In this document: positions 18,678 to 27,128 of the stretch, piece by piece
Layout of the letters: each line of letters starts with the position of its first letter
Numbering within the stretch: the first letter of the stretch is position 1
Source: Nioella aestuarii
GTDB taxonomy: Bacteria; Pseudomonadota; Alphaproteobacteria; Rhodobacterales; Rhodobacteraceae
Length of the DNA stretch: 64,000 bases
Direction: 5' to 3'
Assembly: GCF_050896395.1 (NCBI RefSeq)
Contig: NZ_JBPBBA010000012.1
Location: forward strand, 24,079-88,078
The notes under the pieces: model-generated
Database searches by the model: none
What the model was told of the DNA's origin: nothing
The model's input: only the letters and a program-made list of their open reading frames with translations
Translations under genes and position numbers: made by a program

Positions 18678-18892
18678 ATTTATTTTCGCCTTCCGCACCG
18701 TCGCGCTGCGAATTGCAGCCGCAATCTGTCAAACCTGAGGGCATCGGGTTGTTCGGCTCCTTGCAGGCGTCTAAAACAACCCCAAGTCAGGTTGGGCCCC
18801 GATGCCAAACCAGAGAGGGACATAAGGGGCCGCCGGAAATGTGTCAACGCGGCCGGGGGTCTTCCCGGCCATCCAACATGGGAAACTCTTCT

Positions 18893-19726
18893 ATGACGAA
18901 ACGAATTCTTGCCGGCGTGGCGTTGTCCGCGCTTATGATGAGCCCTGCCGCCGCGCAGGACGCCAGCACTGTTCTGGCCACCGTGAATGGCCAGGACATC
19001 ACGCTTGGCCATATCATCGTGGCGCATTCGCAGCTGCCCGAGCAATATCAGGCTCTTCCCGAGGATGTATTGTTGACCGGAATCCTGGAGCAGCTTGTGC
19101 AGCAGGAAATCGTTGCGACCTCTGTGCGCGATGACCTGTCCCCCACGATGCGCCTTGGTCTGGAGAACGAGGAACGCGCCTATGTCGCTGCCCTGACCCT
19201 GGATGACATCGCAATGGCAGAGATTTCGGCAGAAGATCTGCAAGCCGCCTATGACGCTGAGTTCGGCGAAATGGAGGCCGTGACCGAATACAACGCCTCG
19301 CATATCCTGGTGGAAACCCAGGAAGAGGCGCAGGCGCTTGTCGAGGAACTGGAAGGCGGCGCAGATTTCGCGGAACTCGCACGCGAACATTCCACCGGCC
19401 CCTCCGGCCCCAATGGCGGGCAGCTTGGCTGGTTTACCGCCGGCATGATGGTGCCAACCTTTGAGGAAGCCGTGTTCGGATTGGACGTGGGCGAAGTATC
19501 TGCCCCGGTTGAAACCCGTTTCGGCTGGCACGTCGTCATCCTGAACGACAGCCGCGAACAGGCCGCCCCGACGCTGGAAGAGGTGCGCGAGCAACTGGAA
19601 GAGGGCCTGCGTCAGTCCCGCGTCGATGCGCATATCGAATCCTTGACGGCAGCAGCCGAAATCGACCGTCCGGAGCTTGACATTGACCCGGCTCTGATCC
19701 GCAATCTCGATCTGTTGGACAACTGA
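18893..19726 (+). CDS. Parvulin-type peptidyl-prolyl cis-trans isomerase
   Basis: 277 aa. Signal peptide (residues 1-20, MTKRILAGVALSAL...AAAQ), a SurA/PrsA-like N-domain, and a rotamase (PpiC) domain at about 130-225: ASHILVETQEEAQAL, GGQLGWFTAGMMVPTFEEAVFGL, GWHVVIL. It folds exported proteins in the periplasm. It is divergent from secA and followed by argJ; pairing with the Sec motor fits its role. ATG 18878 (MGNSS) is an alternative start. Confidence 0.9.
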   Translation: MTKRILAGVALSALMMSPAAAQDASTVLATVNGQDITLGHIIVAHSQLPEQYQALPEDVLLTGILEQLVQQEIVATSVRDDLSPTMRLGLENEERAYVAALTLDDIAMAEISAEDLQAAYDAEFGEMEAVTEYNASHILVETQEEAQALVEELEGGADFAELAREHSTGPSGPNGGQLGWFTAGMMVPTFEEAVFGLDVGEVSAPVETRFGWHVVILNDSREQAAPTLEEVREQLEEGLRQSRVDAHIESLTAAAEIDRPELDIDPALIRNLDLLDN

Positions 19727-19745
19727 TTTGCCACAAGGGACGGGC

Positions 19746-21134
19746 ATGGCCAAGAAAGACAAGAAGGCGAAAGACGGGAAGGCAACCGGAGAGGTGGCCG
19801 AGCTGAAACGCAAGCTGAACAAACTGCGCAAGAAGCTCAAAGGAGAGCGAGAGGGCGCAGAGGCCAGCCCACCCACGAAAACCCCGGCGCCTGCGGTATC
19901 CCCGCTGGCGCCCAAAGACGGGTTCCCGTCGATTCCGCCGATTGAGGGCCTGCGCCTGTCGGCGGTCGCGGCCGGGGTGAAGTACAGGAACCGCAAGGAT
20001 GTGATGCTGGCCGAACTTGCGCCGGGCAGCACGATTGCGGGCGTCTTTACCAGGTCTTCGACAAGGTCCGCCCCGGTGCTGGATTGCGAAGCCAAGCTTG
20101 CCGCTCTGAAACCCGGTGCGGCCAAGGGCTTTGCCTTTATCGTGAATGCTGGCAATTCCAACGCTTTCACCGGCCATGCAGGTCAGCAGACGGTGGACGA
20201 GGTGACGGGGTCATTGGCGCAGTTGATGAACCTGCCCAAGGGACATGTGTTTTCATCCTCTACCGGCGTGATCGGGCAGCCTCTGCCGCCAGAAAAGATC
20301 ACCCATGCGCTGACGGATCTGCGTGACGGTTTGGCCGAGGGCAACTGGGAAGACGCCGCGCGCGCCATCATGACGACAGACACCTTCCCCAAGGGCGCGG
20401 TGCGCCAGGTGGAGCTTGATGGCCAGACCGTGACGATTGCAGGTTTCGCCAAGGGATCAGGCATGATCGCGCCGGATATGGCGACGATGTTGGGCTATGT
20501 CTTTACCGATGCCGCCGTGACGCAACCTGCGCTTCAGGCAATGCTGAAATCCGGCACGAATGTCAGCTTTAACGCCGTCACAGTCGACAGTGACACGTCC
20601 ACCTCTGACACGGTTCTGGTGGCCGCCACTGGCATGGCCGGGAACAGCCCCATTACGTCTGCCCGAACCGAGGCAGGACGTGCTTTCGCGGCTGGTCTGA
20701 CCGAGGTTTTGCAGGATCTCGCATTGCAGATCGTGCGCGATGGCGAAGGTGCCACGAAGCTGGTCGAGGTTCGCGTGACCGGTGCAAAATCGGCCCGGGA
20801 CGCTGACAAGGTTGCCTGCGCGATTGCCAATTCACCGCTGGTGAAAACGGCTATTGCGGGTGAAGACCCGAACTGGGGCCGAATTGTCATGGCGGTCGGA
20901 AAATCGGGCGCTGCGGCGGACCGTGATCTTCTGAACATCCGATTTGGCGATATCCTTGTCGCCGAAAAAGGATGGGTTGCGGAAAGCTATACCGAAGAGG
21001 CGGGCGCGGCTTACATGAAGCAAGAGGAGCTGGTTGTCGCCGTGGACATGGGCCTGGGTAACGGTGAAGCCACGGTCTGGACCTGCGACCTGACGCATCA
21101 ATACATTACCATCAACGCGGATTACCGGTCGTGA
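19746..21134 (+). CDS. argJ: Bifunctional glutamate N-acetyltransferase / N-acetylglutamate synthase, with basic N-terminal extension
   Basis: 462 aa. ArgJ recycles the acetyl group in arginine synthesis and is made as a precursor that cleaves itself before a Thr. The cleavage motif IAPDMA-T-MLG puts the nucleophile at Thr247; the first catalytic segment SSTGVIGQPLP is intact. The ATG at 19746 follows AAGGGA by five bases. Unusual: the first 55 residues are a Lys-rich, coiled-coil-like extension (MAKKDKKAKDGK, AELKRKLNKLRKKLK) and a Pro/Thr linker before the ordinary ArgJ start. The extension is in native codon style. mutT overlaps the stop. Confidence 0.92.
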   Translation: MAKKDKKAKDGKATGEVAELKRKLNKLRKKLKGEREGAEASPPTKTPAPAVSPLAPKDGFPSIPPIEGLRLSAVAAGVKYRNRKDVMLAELAPGSTIAGVFTRSSTRSAPVLDCEAKLAALKPGAAKGFAFIVNAGNSNAFTGHAGQQTVDEVTGSLAQLMNLPKGHVFSSSTGVIGQPLPPEKITHALTDLRDGLAEGNWEDAARAIMTTDTFPKGAVRQVELDGQTVTIAGFAKGSGMIAPDMATMLGYVFTDAAVTQPALQAMLKSGTNVSFNAVTVDSDTSTSDTVLVAATGMAGNSPITSARTEAGRAFAAGLTEVLQDLALQIVRDGEGATKLVEVRVTGAKSARDADKVACAIANSPLVKTAIAGEDPNWGRIVMAVGKSGAAADRDLLNIRFGDILVAEKGWVAESYTEEAGAAYMKQEELVVAVDMGLGNGEATVWTCDLTHQYITINADYRS

Positions 21135-21529
21135 AAACGGTTCTGGTTTCTGCCGTCGCGCTGATTGACCCAGAGGGGCGTGTGCTGTTGGCGCAGCGCC
21201 CTGAGGGCAAGTCAATGGCGGGCCTGTGGGAGTTTCCGGGCGGCAAAGTGGAACCCGGTGAAACGCCCGAGGCCGCGTTGGTTCGTGAATTGCAGGAAGA
21301 ACTAGGGATCGACACCTGGGAAAGCTGCTTGGCCCCGCTGACCTTCGCCAGCCACACCTATGAAAGCTTCCACCTGCTGATGCCACTCTTTGCCTGCAGG
21401 AAGTGGCAAGGCATCGTAGCCGCGCGGGAAGGCCAACAACTTGCATGGGTTCGTGCAAACCAGCTGCGGGACTATCCGATGCCGCCAGCTGACATTCCCC
21501 TCATCCCGATCTTGCGAGATTGGCTCTAA
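21131..21529 (+). CDS. mutT: 8-oxo-dGTP diphosphatase / Nudix hydrolase MutT
   Basis: 132 aa, family size. The Nudix box is complete: GGKVEPGETPEAALVRELQEELG (split as GGKVEPGET and REL-x-EELGI). It hydrolyses oxidised purine nucleotides to prevent transversions. The GTG start overlaps the argJ TGA (GTGA), so the two are translationally coupled. The segment order secA, ppiC, argJ, mutT is common in Rhodobacteraceae. Confidence 0.92.
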   Translation: MKTVLVSAVALIDPEGRVLLAQRPEGKSMAGLWEFPGGKVEPGETPEAALVRELQEELGIDTWESCLAPLTFASHTYESFHLLMPLFACRKWQGIVAAREGQQLAWVRANQLRDYPMPPADIPLIPILRDWL

Positions 21530-21636
21530 ATAGCCCTTTTCCCACGCAAACCTATCCAAAGAGATAGGCGCAACCCTAGTGACTTCCTCAGAGAATCGCA
21601 TAGGATCACGGCTTCATTTGGCTTCGGGGGGGGCCC

Positions 21637-21768
21637 ATGATCAAAACCATCGTCATTGGATCCTGCGTATCTGTGCAGGGTACGTTTGTGAAAAAGCTCG
21701 CGAATGGGCTTATCGTCGTGCGGGTCGGCCAGACCGAATTTGCCGGCCGCCCGGTCGCGGCGGCCTAG
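21637..21768 (+). CDS. Small conserved-type protein, 43 aa
   Basis: ATG 21637 to TAG 21766-21768. The product begins MIKTIVIGSCVSVQGTFVKK and continues with a short beta-type sequence (LANGLIVVRVGQTEFAGRP). I recall similar 40-50 aa proteins with IGSC-SVQG and GLI-VRVG in Roseobacter genomes, so this is probably a real small gene; it is not named. A G-rich stretch (TTCGGGGGGGG) lies just upstream in place of a clear Shine-Dalgarno. The stop overlaps the stop of hemH on the other strand by four bases. Confidence 0.55.
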   Translation: MIKTIVIGSCVSVQGTFVKKLANGLIVVRVGQTEFAGRPVAAA

Positions 21769-22805
21769 ATCCAGCCAGACAGATTAACGTCGATCACATC
21801 CGCCAGGGCAGAGATGTGGGCCGCTTCGTCGTTGAGGCACGGGATATAGGTAAAGTCTTCACCGCCCGCCTCTTCGAAGCTTTCCTTGATCTCTTCGTTG
21901 ATCTCTTCCAGCGTTTCGATGCAGTCGGCGCTGAACGCGGGCGCGATGACAGCGATCCGCTTCTTACCGGATTCCGCCAGCCGCGCGACCTCTTCCACCG
22001 TGTAGGGCTTTAGCCATTCCTCGGGGCCGAATTTCGACTGGAAGGTTGTGACGATCTGGCTTTTGTCCCAGCCAAGCCGTTCGCGCAACAGGCGCGTCGT
22101 CTTCTGGCACTGGCAGTGATAGGGATCGCCCTGCATCAGGTAGCGTTCCGGCATTCCGTGGTAGGATGCAACCAGGATGTCGGGCTTGGTTTCCATCGCG
22201 GCATAGGCCCGTTCCACGGACCCGGCCAGCGCATCCACGTAGGATGGATGATTGAAATAAGCGGGCAGGGTGCGGACCGAGGGCTGCCAGGTTTCTTCCA
22301 TCAGGGCGCGGAAGAACTGGTCATTCGCGGTGGCCGATGTCGCGCCCGCATATTGCGGATATAGCGGCACAAACAGGATCTTGTCACATCCCGCCTCGAC
22401 CATCGCGCGGACCTTGGACTTGGTCGAGGGGTTGCCATAGCGCATACAGAAATCCACCATGATCTTGTCGCCGTGACGTTCCTGCATCTCGGCGGCCATC
22501 TTGGCGGTCTGGTCTTTGGTGATGGTCATCAGCGGGCTTTCGCCCTTGTCATGGTTCCAGATCGACTTGTAGGCCGCGCCCGAGCTGAACGGCCGCTTGG
22601 TCAGGATGATCGCCTGCAGGATCGGCTGCCATTTCCACGCCGGGTAGTCGATGACCCGTTGATCCGACAGAAACTCGTTCAGATAGCGGCGCATCGGCCA
22701 ATAGGTGTAATCGTCGGGCGTGCCGAGATTGGCAAGCAGGACACCGATTTTCCCGAATTTTACCGGGGGGTGATCGGCGGGGGCGTGCGGCAAAGCTTGG
22801 GTCAT
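21765..22805 (-). CDS. hemH: Ferrochelatase
   Basis: 346 aa. HemH inserts Fe2+ into protoporphyrin IX, the last step of haem synthesis. Motifs: IGVLLANLGTPD near the N-terminus, MRYGNPS, FVPLYPQYAGATSATAND, the catalytic His in SYHGMPERY, and CQCQKTTRLLRERLG with FQSKFGPEEWLKP. The C-terminus lacks membrane helices. Its ATG overlaps the methyltransferase stop (ATGA). The 3' end meets the small 43-aa gene tail to tail. Confidence 0.95.
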   Translation of the reverse strand: MTQALPHAPADHPPVKFGKIGVLLANLGTPDDYTYWPMRRYLNEFLSDQRVIDYPAWKWQPILQAIILTKRPFSSGAAYKSIWNHDKGESPLMTITKDQTAKMAAEMQERHGDKIMVDFCMRYGNPSTKSKVRAMVEAGCDKILFVPLYPQYAGATSATANDQFFRALMEETWQPSVRTLPAYFNHPSYVDALAGSVERAYAAMETKPDILVASYHGMPERYLMQGDPYHCQCQKTTRLLRERLGWDKSQIVTTFQSKFGPEEWLKPYTVEEVARLAESGKKRIAVIAPAFSADCIETLEEINEEIKESFEEAGGEDFTYIPCLNDEAAHISALADVIDVNLSGWI

Positions 22806-23674
22806 TCCTGGCCTCTTTTGGTCGGCGCCGGCACGGGGCGGGCGGTTTCGTCGAATTCGGTTGTCTCAAGCGCCTCGGCCAGCCGCGCAGCGGCGGATCC
22901 GGGGCGAAGCGGTTTCTGCTGGCTATCATGGGGGCACCAGCCTGTCAGAAAGACCAGCTCAAAGGTGGCGGCGATGCGGCCATCTTCGGCAGGGAAGCTT
23001 TCTGCGTAGATCTGCGCAGCGCGAGCAAAGAGCGCGCGGGGCGGTATCGCCTTGTGACGCGCGGCCATGGCGTTGGTTTCCCCCATGTCACGCAGATCGC
23101 GGATCAGGTGGAACAGCGTCTGGTAGGTCACCCGCTGTGGCAGGCGGTCGGCCACGGGCAGCGACAGGCCGGCCCGGCCAAGCAACCCCCCAAGGTCACG
23201 GATTTCCCCCATCGGGGCGATGCGGGGCGACAGCCCACCCATGACCTCGCTTTCGGCCTGCGCCAGGGCTGCGCGCATCTCGTGCAGGGTCTCGCCCCCC
23301 AGCATCGCCACCATCAGCAGACCATCGGGCCGCAGCGCACGGCGGCATTGCACCAGTTGCCCTACCGGGTCTTCGGCCCAATGCAGGCCCATCACGTGAA
23401 TCACAAGATCATGCGCGCCGGGCTCCAGCGCCAACAGGTCGGAGTCAGGCACGACGACCGCACCGTGCAGAAAACTGTCCCACTGGTCTGGAAAAGGCGT
23501 CACAATCGCAGGCGATGTAAACGTCCTGTTAACGTCGAGCAGTCTTTCCTGAAGTTCGAACCGCGCTTCGTCATGCAGAAAACCGGCCCGATCCAGCCGT
23601 GCGCGGGCACGGTGGCGGGTCAAGGCCCCTTGATCAAACAGCTTGGGCCGGGTCATGTCAGTCTTGGCGGTCAT
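22802..23674 (-). CDS. SAM-dependent methyltransferase, NDUFAF5/BioC-like
   Basis: 290 aa from ATG 23674; ATG 23656 (MTRPKLFDQGAL) is an alternative. The N-terminus LFDQGALTRHRARARLDRAGFLHDEA matches the NDUFAF5/BioC-like class-I methyltransferases of alphaproteobacteria. HVMGLHWAEDPVGQLVQCRRAL, LRPDGLLMVAMLGGETL and LRDMGETNA follow. The canonical GxGxG loop is not obvious. In mitochondria this family hydroxylates/assists complex I; the bacterial role is unclear. Coupled to hemH. Divergent from comF (24-base gap). Confidence 0.8.
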   Translation of the reverse strand: MTAKTDMTRPKLFDQGALTRHRARARLDRAGFLHDEARFELQERLLDVNRTFTSPAIVTPFPDQWDSFLHGAVVVPDSDLLALEPGAHDLVIHVMGLHWAEDPVGQLVQCRRALRPDGLLMVAMLGGETLHEMRAALAQAESEVMGGLSPRIAPMGEIRDLGGLLGRAGLSLPVADRLPQRVTYQTLFHLIRDLRDMGETNAMAARHKAIPPRALFARAAQIYAESFPAEDGRIAATFELVFLTGWCPHDSQQKPLRPGSAAARLAEALETTEFDETARPVPAPTKRGQE

Positions 23675-23698
23675 GTCGCAGCAACCTAGGGGGCCGGG

Positions 23699-24421
23699 AT
23701 GAAATTGCAAACGGCTGTGAATGCGGTGTTTCCGCCCGATTGCGTCTGTTGCGGTGCGCCGGTTGAAACGGAATTCGGCCTGTGCGCGACTTGTTGGAGC
23801 GATACGCCCTTCATTACCGGCCCTTCCTGTGACCAATGCGGTGCGCCCTTGCCCGGATCAGACCCGGAACCAGGCCTGCGATGCGATGACTGCATGACCA
23901 TCGCCCGACCTTGGGACAAGGGGCGCGCTGTCTTCACATATTCTGGCAACGGGCGAAAGATGGTTCTGGCGTTGAAACATGGCGACCAGCCCGCGATTGC
24001 GCGGGCCGCGGGCAAGTGGATGGCGGCAAGGGGCGGGCCGTTGATCACGGAGAATACCGTGATCGTGCCCATTCCGTTGCATTGGTGGCGTCTGTTCCGG
24101 CGTCGCGTGAATCAATCCGCACTGCTGGCGCAGGCATTGGCCAACGAAACCCATGGGTTCTTCGCCCCCGACGCGTTGAAACGCATTCGAAAGACCGCGA
24201 CGCAGGACGGAAAGGACCGGGATCAGAGGTTTTCCAACCTACAAGGCGCGATTGAGCCCCACCCGAAGCGAGGCCATATTCTGACTGGTCGGGATATTCT
24301 GCTGGTAGATGACGTCATGACCTCGGGCGCCACATTCTCCGCCGCAGCGCAAGCCTGCCATGACGCTGGCGCAGAGAACGTTCGCGTGATGGCACTGGCG
24401 CGCGTGGCAAAGGATGCCTAA
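23699..24421 (+). CDS. comF: ComF-family phosphoribosyltransferase-like protein
   Basis: 240 aa. Four CxxC-type pairs make a zinc-finger N-domain (Cys15/18, 29/32, 44/47, 62/65). The C-terminal half is a PRTase fold with the PRPP motif ILLVDDVMTSGAT (about 200-212). ComF homologues take part in DNA uptake in transformable bacteria; elsewhere the role is unproven. The N-terminal hydrophobic MKLQTAVNAVFPPDC is typical. grxC follows after 39 bases. Confidence 0.88.
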   Translation: MKLQTAVNAVFPPDCVCCGAPVETEFGLCATCWSDTPFITGPSCDQCGAPLPGSDPEPGLRCDDCMTIARPWDKGRAVFTYSGNGRKMVLALKHGDQPAIARAAGKWMAARGGPLITENTVIVPIPLHWWRLFRRRVNQSALLAQALANETHGFFAPDALKRIRKTATQDGKDRDQRFSNLQGAIEPHPKRGHILTGRDILLVDDVMTSGATFSAAAQACHDAGAENVRVMALARVAKDA

Positions 24422-24460
24422 CTAGGGGACCGAACAGGAAGAATTTTCGGGACCAGATCT

Positions 24461-24718
24461 ATGCAGACTGTGGAAATCTACACCTCGCCCTTTTGCGGCT
24501 ATTGCCACGCGGCCAAAAGGCTGCTGACCGATAAGGGCATCAGCTATTCCGAGTACGACGTGGCACGCGCCCCGGAAAAGCGGCAGGAAATGCTGGCCCG
24601 CTCCAATGGCCGCCATACCGTTCCGCAGATTTTCGTAGGCCAAACCCATGTTGGCGGCTACGATGACATGGCCGCACTGGACCGTGCGGGAAAGCTGGAT
24701 CCACTATTGCAGGGCTGA
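24461..24718 (+). CDS. grxC: Glutaredoxin 3
   Basis: 85 aa, full length. Active site CGYC (Cys12, Cys15) in TSPFCGYCHAAKRLL replaces the commoner CPYC; the Gly variant is frequent in this bacterial group. The glutathione-binding TVPQIFVGQTHVGGYDD is intact. It reduces protein disulfides with glutathione. The ATG of the next gene begins directly after the TGA, so the two genes are co-translated. Confidence 0.93.
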   Translation: MQTVEIYTSPFCGYCHAAKRLLTDKGISYSEYDVARAPEKRQEMLARSNGRHTVPQIFVGQTHVGGYDDMAALDRAGKLDPLLQG

Positions 24719-25552
24719 ATGCGCGCCGCGATCCTTCAGATGTGTTCCTCGGACGATCCGGGGGAGAACCTGACAACGGTTTTGGCGGCACTGGCCGATG
24801 CCAGATCCGCCGGGGCCGATATTCTGATGACGCCAGAGGTCACGAACTGCGTCTCGCAAAGCCGCAGCCATCAGGCGGCAGTTCTGCATCCGCAACAGAC
24901 CGACCCTACCCTAGCAGCCATCCGCAAGGCCGCGCGCGAAGCAGGGATCTGGGTACTGCTCGGCTCTATCGGGGTGCAATCGGGTGACCCGGATGGGCGC
25001 TTCGCAAATCGATCCTTCCTGATTTCCGATCAGGGCGAGATCGCCGGGTGGTACGACAAGATCCACATGTTCGACGTGAACGTGACGGAGACCGAGACCT
25101 TCCGCGAATCCGATGGCTACCGGCCCGGTGATCGCGCTGTGATGGTGGACACGCCATGGGCGCGGTTTGGCCTGGCAATTTGCTACGATATGCGCTTCGC
25201 GTATCTTTTCCGCGATCTGGCGAAGGCAGGCGCGCAGGTGCTGACGGTGCCCGCCGCCTTTTCCCCCGTCACCGGCAAGGCCCATTGGGAAACGCTGCTG
25301 CGCGCACGGGCGATTGAAACGGGGTGCTTCGTCATCGCGCCTGCGCAAACGGGCGACCACAAGGTAAGCACCGGCAAACCCCGCCAGACCCACGGACACA
25401 GCCTTGTGGTGGCGCCTTGGGGAGAGGTTCTGCTCGATGCGGGCACCGAACCGGGGCTGCACATCATTGACGTGGACGTCAAAGAGGTGGACAACGCACG
25501 GGGGCGTGTGCCCTCGATCCGACATGACCGGCCCTATACCTTGGTGACATGA
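24719..25552 (+). CDS. Carbon-nitrogen hydrolase (nitrilase superfamily, Nit1-like)
   Basis: 277 aa. The catalytic triad is complete: Glu40 (LMTPEVTN), Lys114 (YDKIHMFDV) and Cys155 (AICYDMRF). The pattern NVTETETFRESDGYRPGDRA and PRQTHGHSLVVAPWG are typical of Nit1/Nit2-type amidases, which in known cases hydrolyse deaminated glutathione or omega-amides. Its position after grxC fits a glutathione-repair role (inference). The ATG abuts the grxC stop, and the stop overlaps the marR start (ATGA). Confidence 0.88.
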   Translation: MRAAILQMCSSDDPGENLTTVLAALADARSAGADILMTPEVTNCVSQSRSHQAAVLHPQQTDPTLAAIRKAAREAGIWVLLGSIGVQSGDPDGRFANRSFLISDQGEIAGWYDKIHMFDVNVTETETFRESDGYRPGDRAVMVDTPWARFGLAICYDMRFAYLFRDLAKAGAQVLTVPAAFSPVTGKAHWETLLRARAIETGCFVIAPAQTGDHKVSTGKPRQTHGHSLVVAPWGEVLLDAGTEPGLHIIDVDVKEVDNARGRVPSIRHDRPYTLVT

Positions 25553-25998
25553 GCTCTAACGACGATCCCCTAGCCATTGCCCTGTTCTCTGAACTGTTCA
25601 TGGCCGACCAGCTGGCCCGTGCGCTTCTGACCAAGGCGCTGCCCAAGGGGATGGAGCTAAGCCATTTTTCCGTGCTGAACCACCTGGCAAGATCGAACGA
25701 GGAACGCAGCCCGGCGCAACTGGCGCGGCTGTTCCACGTCACACGCGGGGCGATGACCAATACGCTCAACCGGCTGGAAATCGCGGGCCATGTTCACATC
25801 CGCCCCGACTGGGACGACGCCCGCCGCAAATTCGTGGCGATCAGCCCCTCAGGCCGCGCCGCAAGGGACGCCGCCCTGCAAAACATCGCCCCCATCCTCA
25901 GCCGCACCGTTCAGGAAGTCGGCGCCGACCGCGTGAGAGCCGCCCTGCCGGTGATCCGTGAAATGCGGATCGAACTGGAAGTGGCGCAGAAGGATTGA
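25549..25998 (+). CDS. MarR-family transcriptional regulator
   Basis: 149 aa. Winged HTH with SHFSVLNHLARS, SPAQLARLFHVTRGAMTNTLNRLE and the wing DWDDARRKFVAISPSGRA. It is coupled by ATGA overlap to the nitrilase-like gene. The last 37 bases of the gene, including the stop, are part of a 47-base segment duplicated 825 bases further on, so a MarR tail (MRIELEVA..KD) is also found beyond the Imm11-like gene. Confidence 0.9.
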   Translation: MSSNDDPLAIALFSELFMADQLARALLTKALPKGMELSHFSVLNHLARSNEERSPAQLARLFHVTRGAMTNTLNRLEIAGHVHIRPDWDDARRKFVAISPSGRAARDAALQNIAPILSRTVQEVGADRVRAALPVIREMRIELEVAQKD

Positions 25999-26008
25999 GG
26001 GGGTGGGC
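25962..26008 (+). repeat. 47-bp direct repeat, copy 1 (marR 3' end)
   Basis: 25962-26008 equals 26787-26833 except for one base (G/T in CGCA-G/T-AAGG). It covers the last 11 codons of marR, the TGA and GGGGGTGGGC. It is the left edge of the segment carrying the Imm11-like gene. Confidence 0.9.
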
Positions 26009-26095
26009 CCCACATCAGTTGACAGGTTTTGAAGTTCAGAATGCTGGATGGCCTGACACATGAGGCTTCCAGAAATGTAGTGTAGGAGTATCGAG

Positions 26096-26752
26096 ATGTT
26101 GCAGCCTGACGCCGACCTTCCAAGAATCTGGTACACGAAAATGCTCTCTGGGACCGATGGAATAGTTTCGTTCAAGATGCATTGTGCTGGAGGCCGAGAT
26201 GCCTATATCCGCTACCAAATGGCTCACAAAGGCATGCGCCCGGTCGATGCGGCGGATGTGCCTGAATTCTTCTACTATCTCTACGACCGCAAGATAAATC
26301 CGGCTCGCGCGGATATATTCCTGAGCGCCGATGGGTTGATGGTCGTCTCGCCGCGCATACGCGATCTGCTGATGCAATTCGACCTGGGCAAGACGCAGCT
26401 CTACGAGATGCCGATCTACAAAAGCGAGAAGCAAGAGCCGACGCCCTACCCCCCGCATTATCTGCTGCATGTGCTGGAGCGTAAGGACACGTTTCTGCCC
26501 GAAGAGTCTGAAAACGTGAAACAATTCGTGGTTGCGCCAGAGCCTGAGCCAAGGCCGGGCGCGTATTGGACCAGTGTCTACGACACTGACGAGCTTGCGG
26601 TTCGGGCCTCCTCTGCGGACGGGGCCGACATCTGGTCCTATCCGAATATCGCGTATCGCGTGTTCTTCAGCGACCGGCTGAAGCGGGCCATCGATGCGGC
26701 GAAGATCAAATCAACCGCGTTGAAATTCTTCGAGGCCAAGGTGGTTGGGTAG
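26096..26752 (+). CDS. Imm11-like (DUF1629) protein
   Basis: 218 aa, no signal peptide. The C-terminal pattern YRVFFSDRLKRAIDAAKIKS...KFFEAKVV and ADIFLSADGLMVVSPRIRDLLMQF resemble the Imm11 / DUF1629 immunity family, whose members sit beside polymorphic toxins. No toxin gene is near. TAGGAG lies seven bases before the ATG. The gene is alone in a 778-base insert bounded by the duplicated marR tail, suggesting acquisition or duplication. Family call by eye; moderate confidence. Confidence 0.5.
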   Translation: MLQPDADLPRIWYTKMLSGTDGIVSFKMHCAGGRDAYIRYQMAHKGMRPVDAADVPEFFYYLYDRKINPARADIFLSADGLMVVSPRIRDLLMQFDLGKTQLYEMPIYKSEKQEPTPYPPHYLLHVLERKDTFLPEESENVKQFVVAPEPEPRPGAYWTSVYDTDELAVRASSADGADIWSYPNIAYRVFFSDRLKRAIDAAKIKSTALKFFEAKVVG

Positions 26753-27128
26753 AAACCACAGGAGCACGCGCCGTCCCCGCCTGCAGAATGCGGATCGAAC
26801 TGGAAGTGGCGCATAAGGATTGAGGGGGTGGGCGGGTTGTGCGGTCAATAGCCGCTTTGAGCCCAACCTTGACGTTGCCGACGCGGAATCAAGGCCGAAG
26901 GCCGCCGCGCATCGCCGACGCGCCCCAACGCGGAGGCGATTTGGCTGATGCAGGTGCGCTGCAGTGAAGTTGCTCGGATTTGGCTGACATAAACTGCCTG
27001 CTTCCAAGTCCGGATCGCCCCCGGCGCGCGACGTCGATGCGCGGCTTATCTCCGGACCGGCACCGATGTAGTCGTCCGTACTGCGGACGCCGGCTGGCAT
27101 CCGCATGATCTCTCGTGGCCGGTGCCGA
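26753..27128. other. Gene-free stretch with repeat and no recognised gene
   Basis: 376 bases between the Imm11-like gene and DUF2189. It starts with the second copy of the marR tail repeat (26787-26833). The remainder is GC-rich with short inverted repeats such as GGACGCCGG / CCGGC types, but shows no plausible reading frame with a Shine-Dalgarno and no RNA gene that I can identify. Confidence 0.6.
26787..26833 (+). repeat. 47-bp direct repeat, copy 2 (marR tail remnant)
   Basis: Carries the same marR-derived codons as 25962-26008, ending in the same TGA and G-run. Here it has no upstream marR sequence, so it is an orphaned gene tail. Confidence 0.9.
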
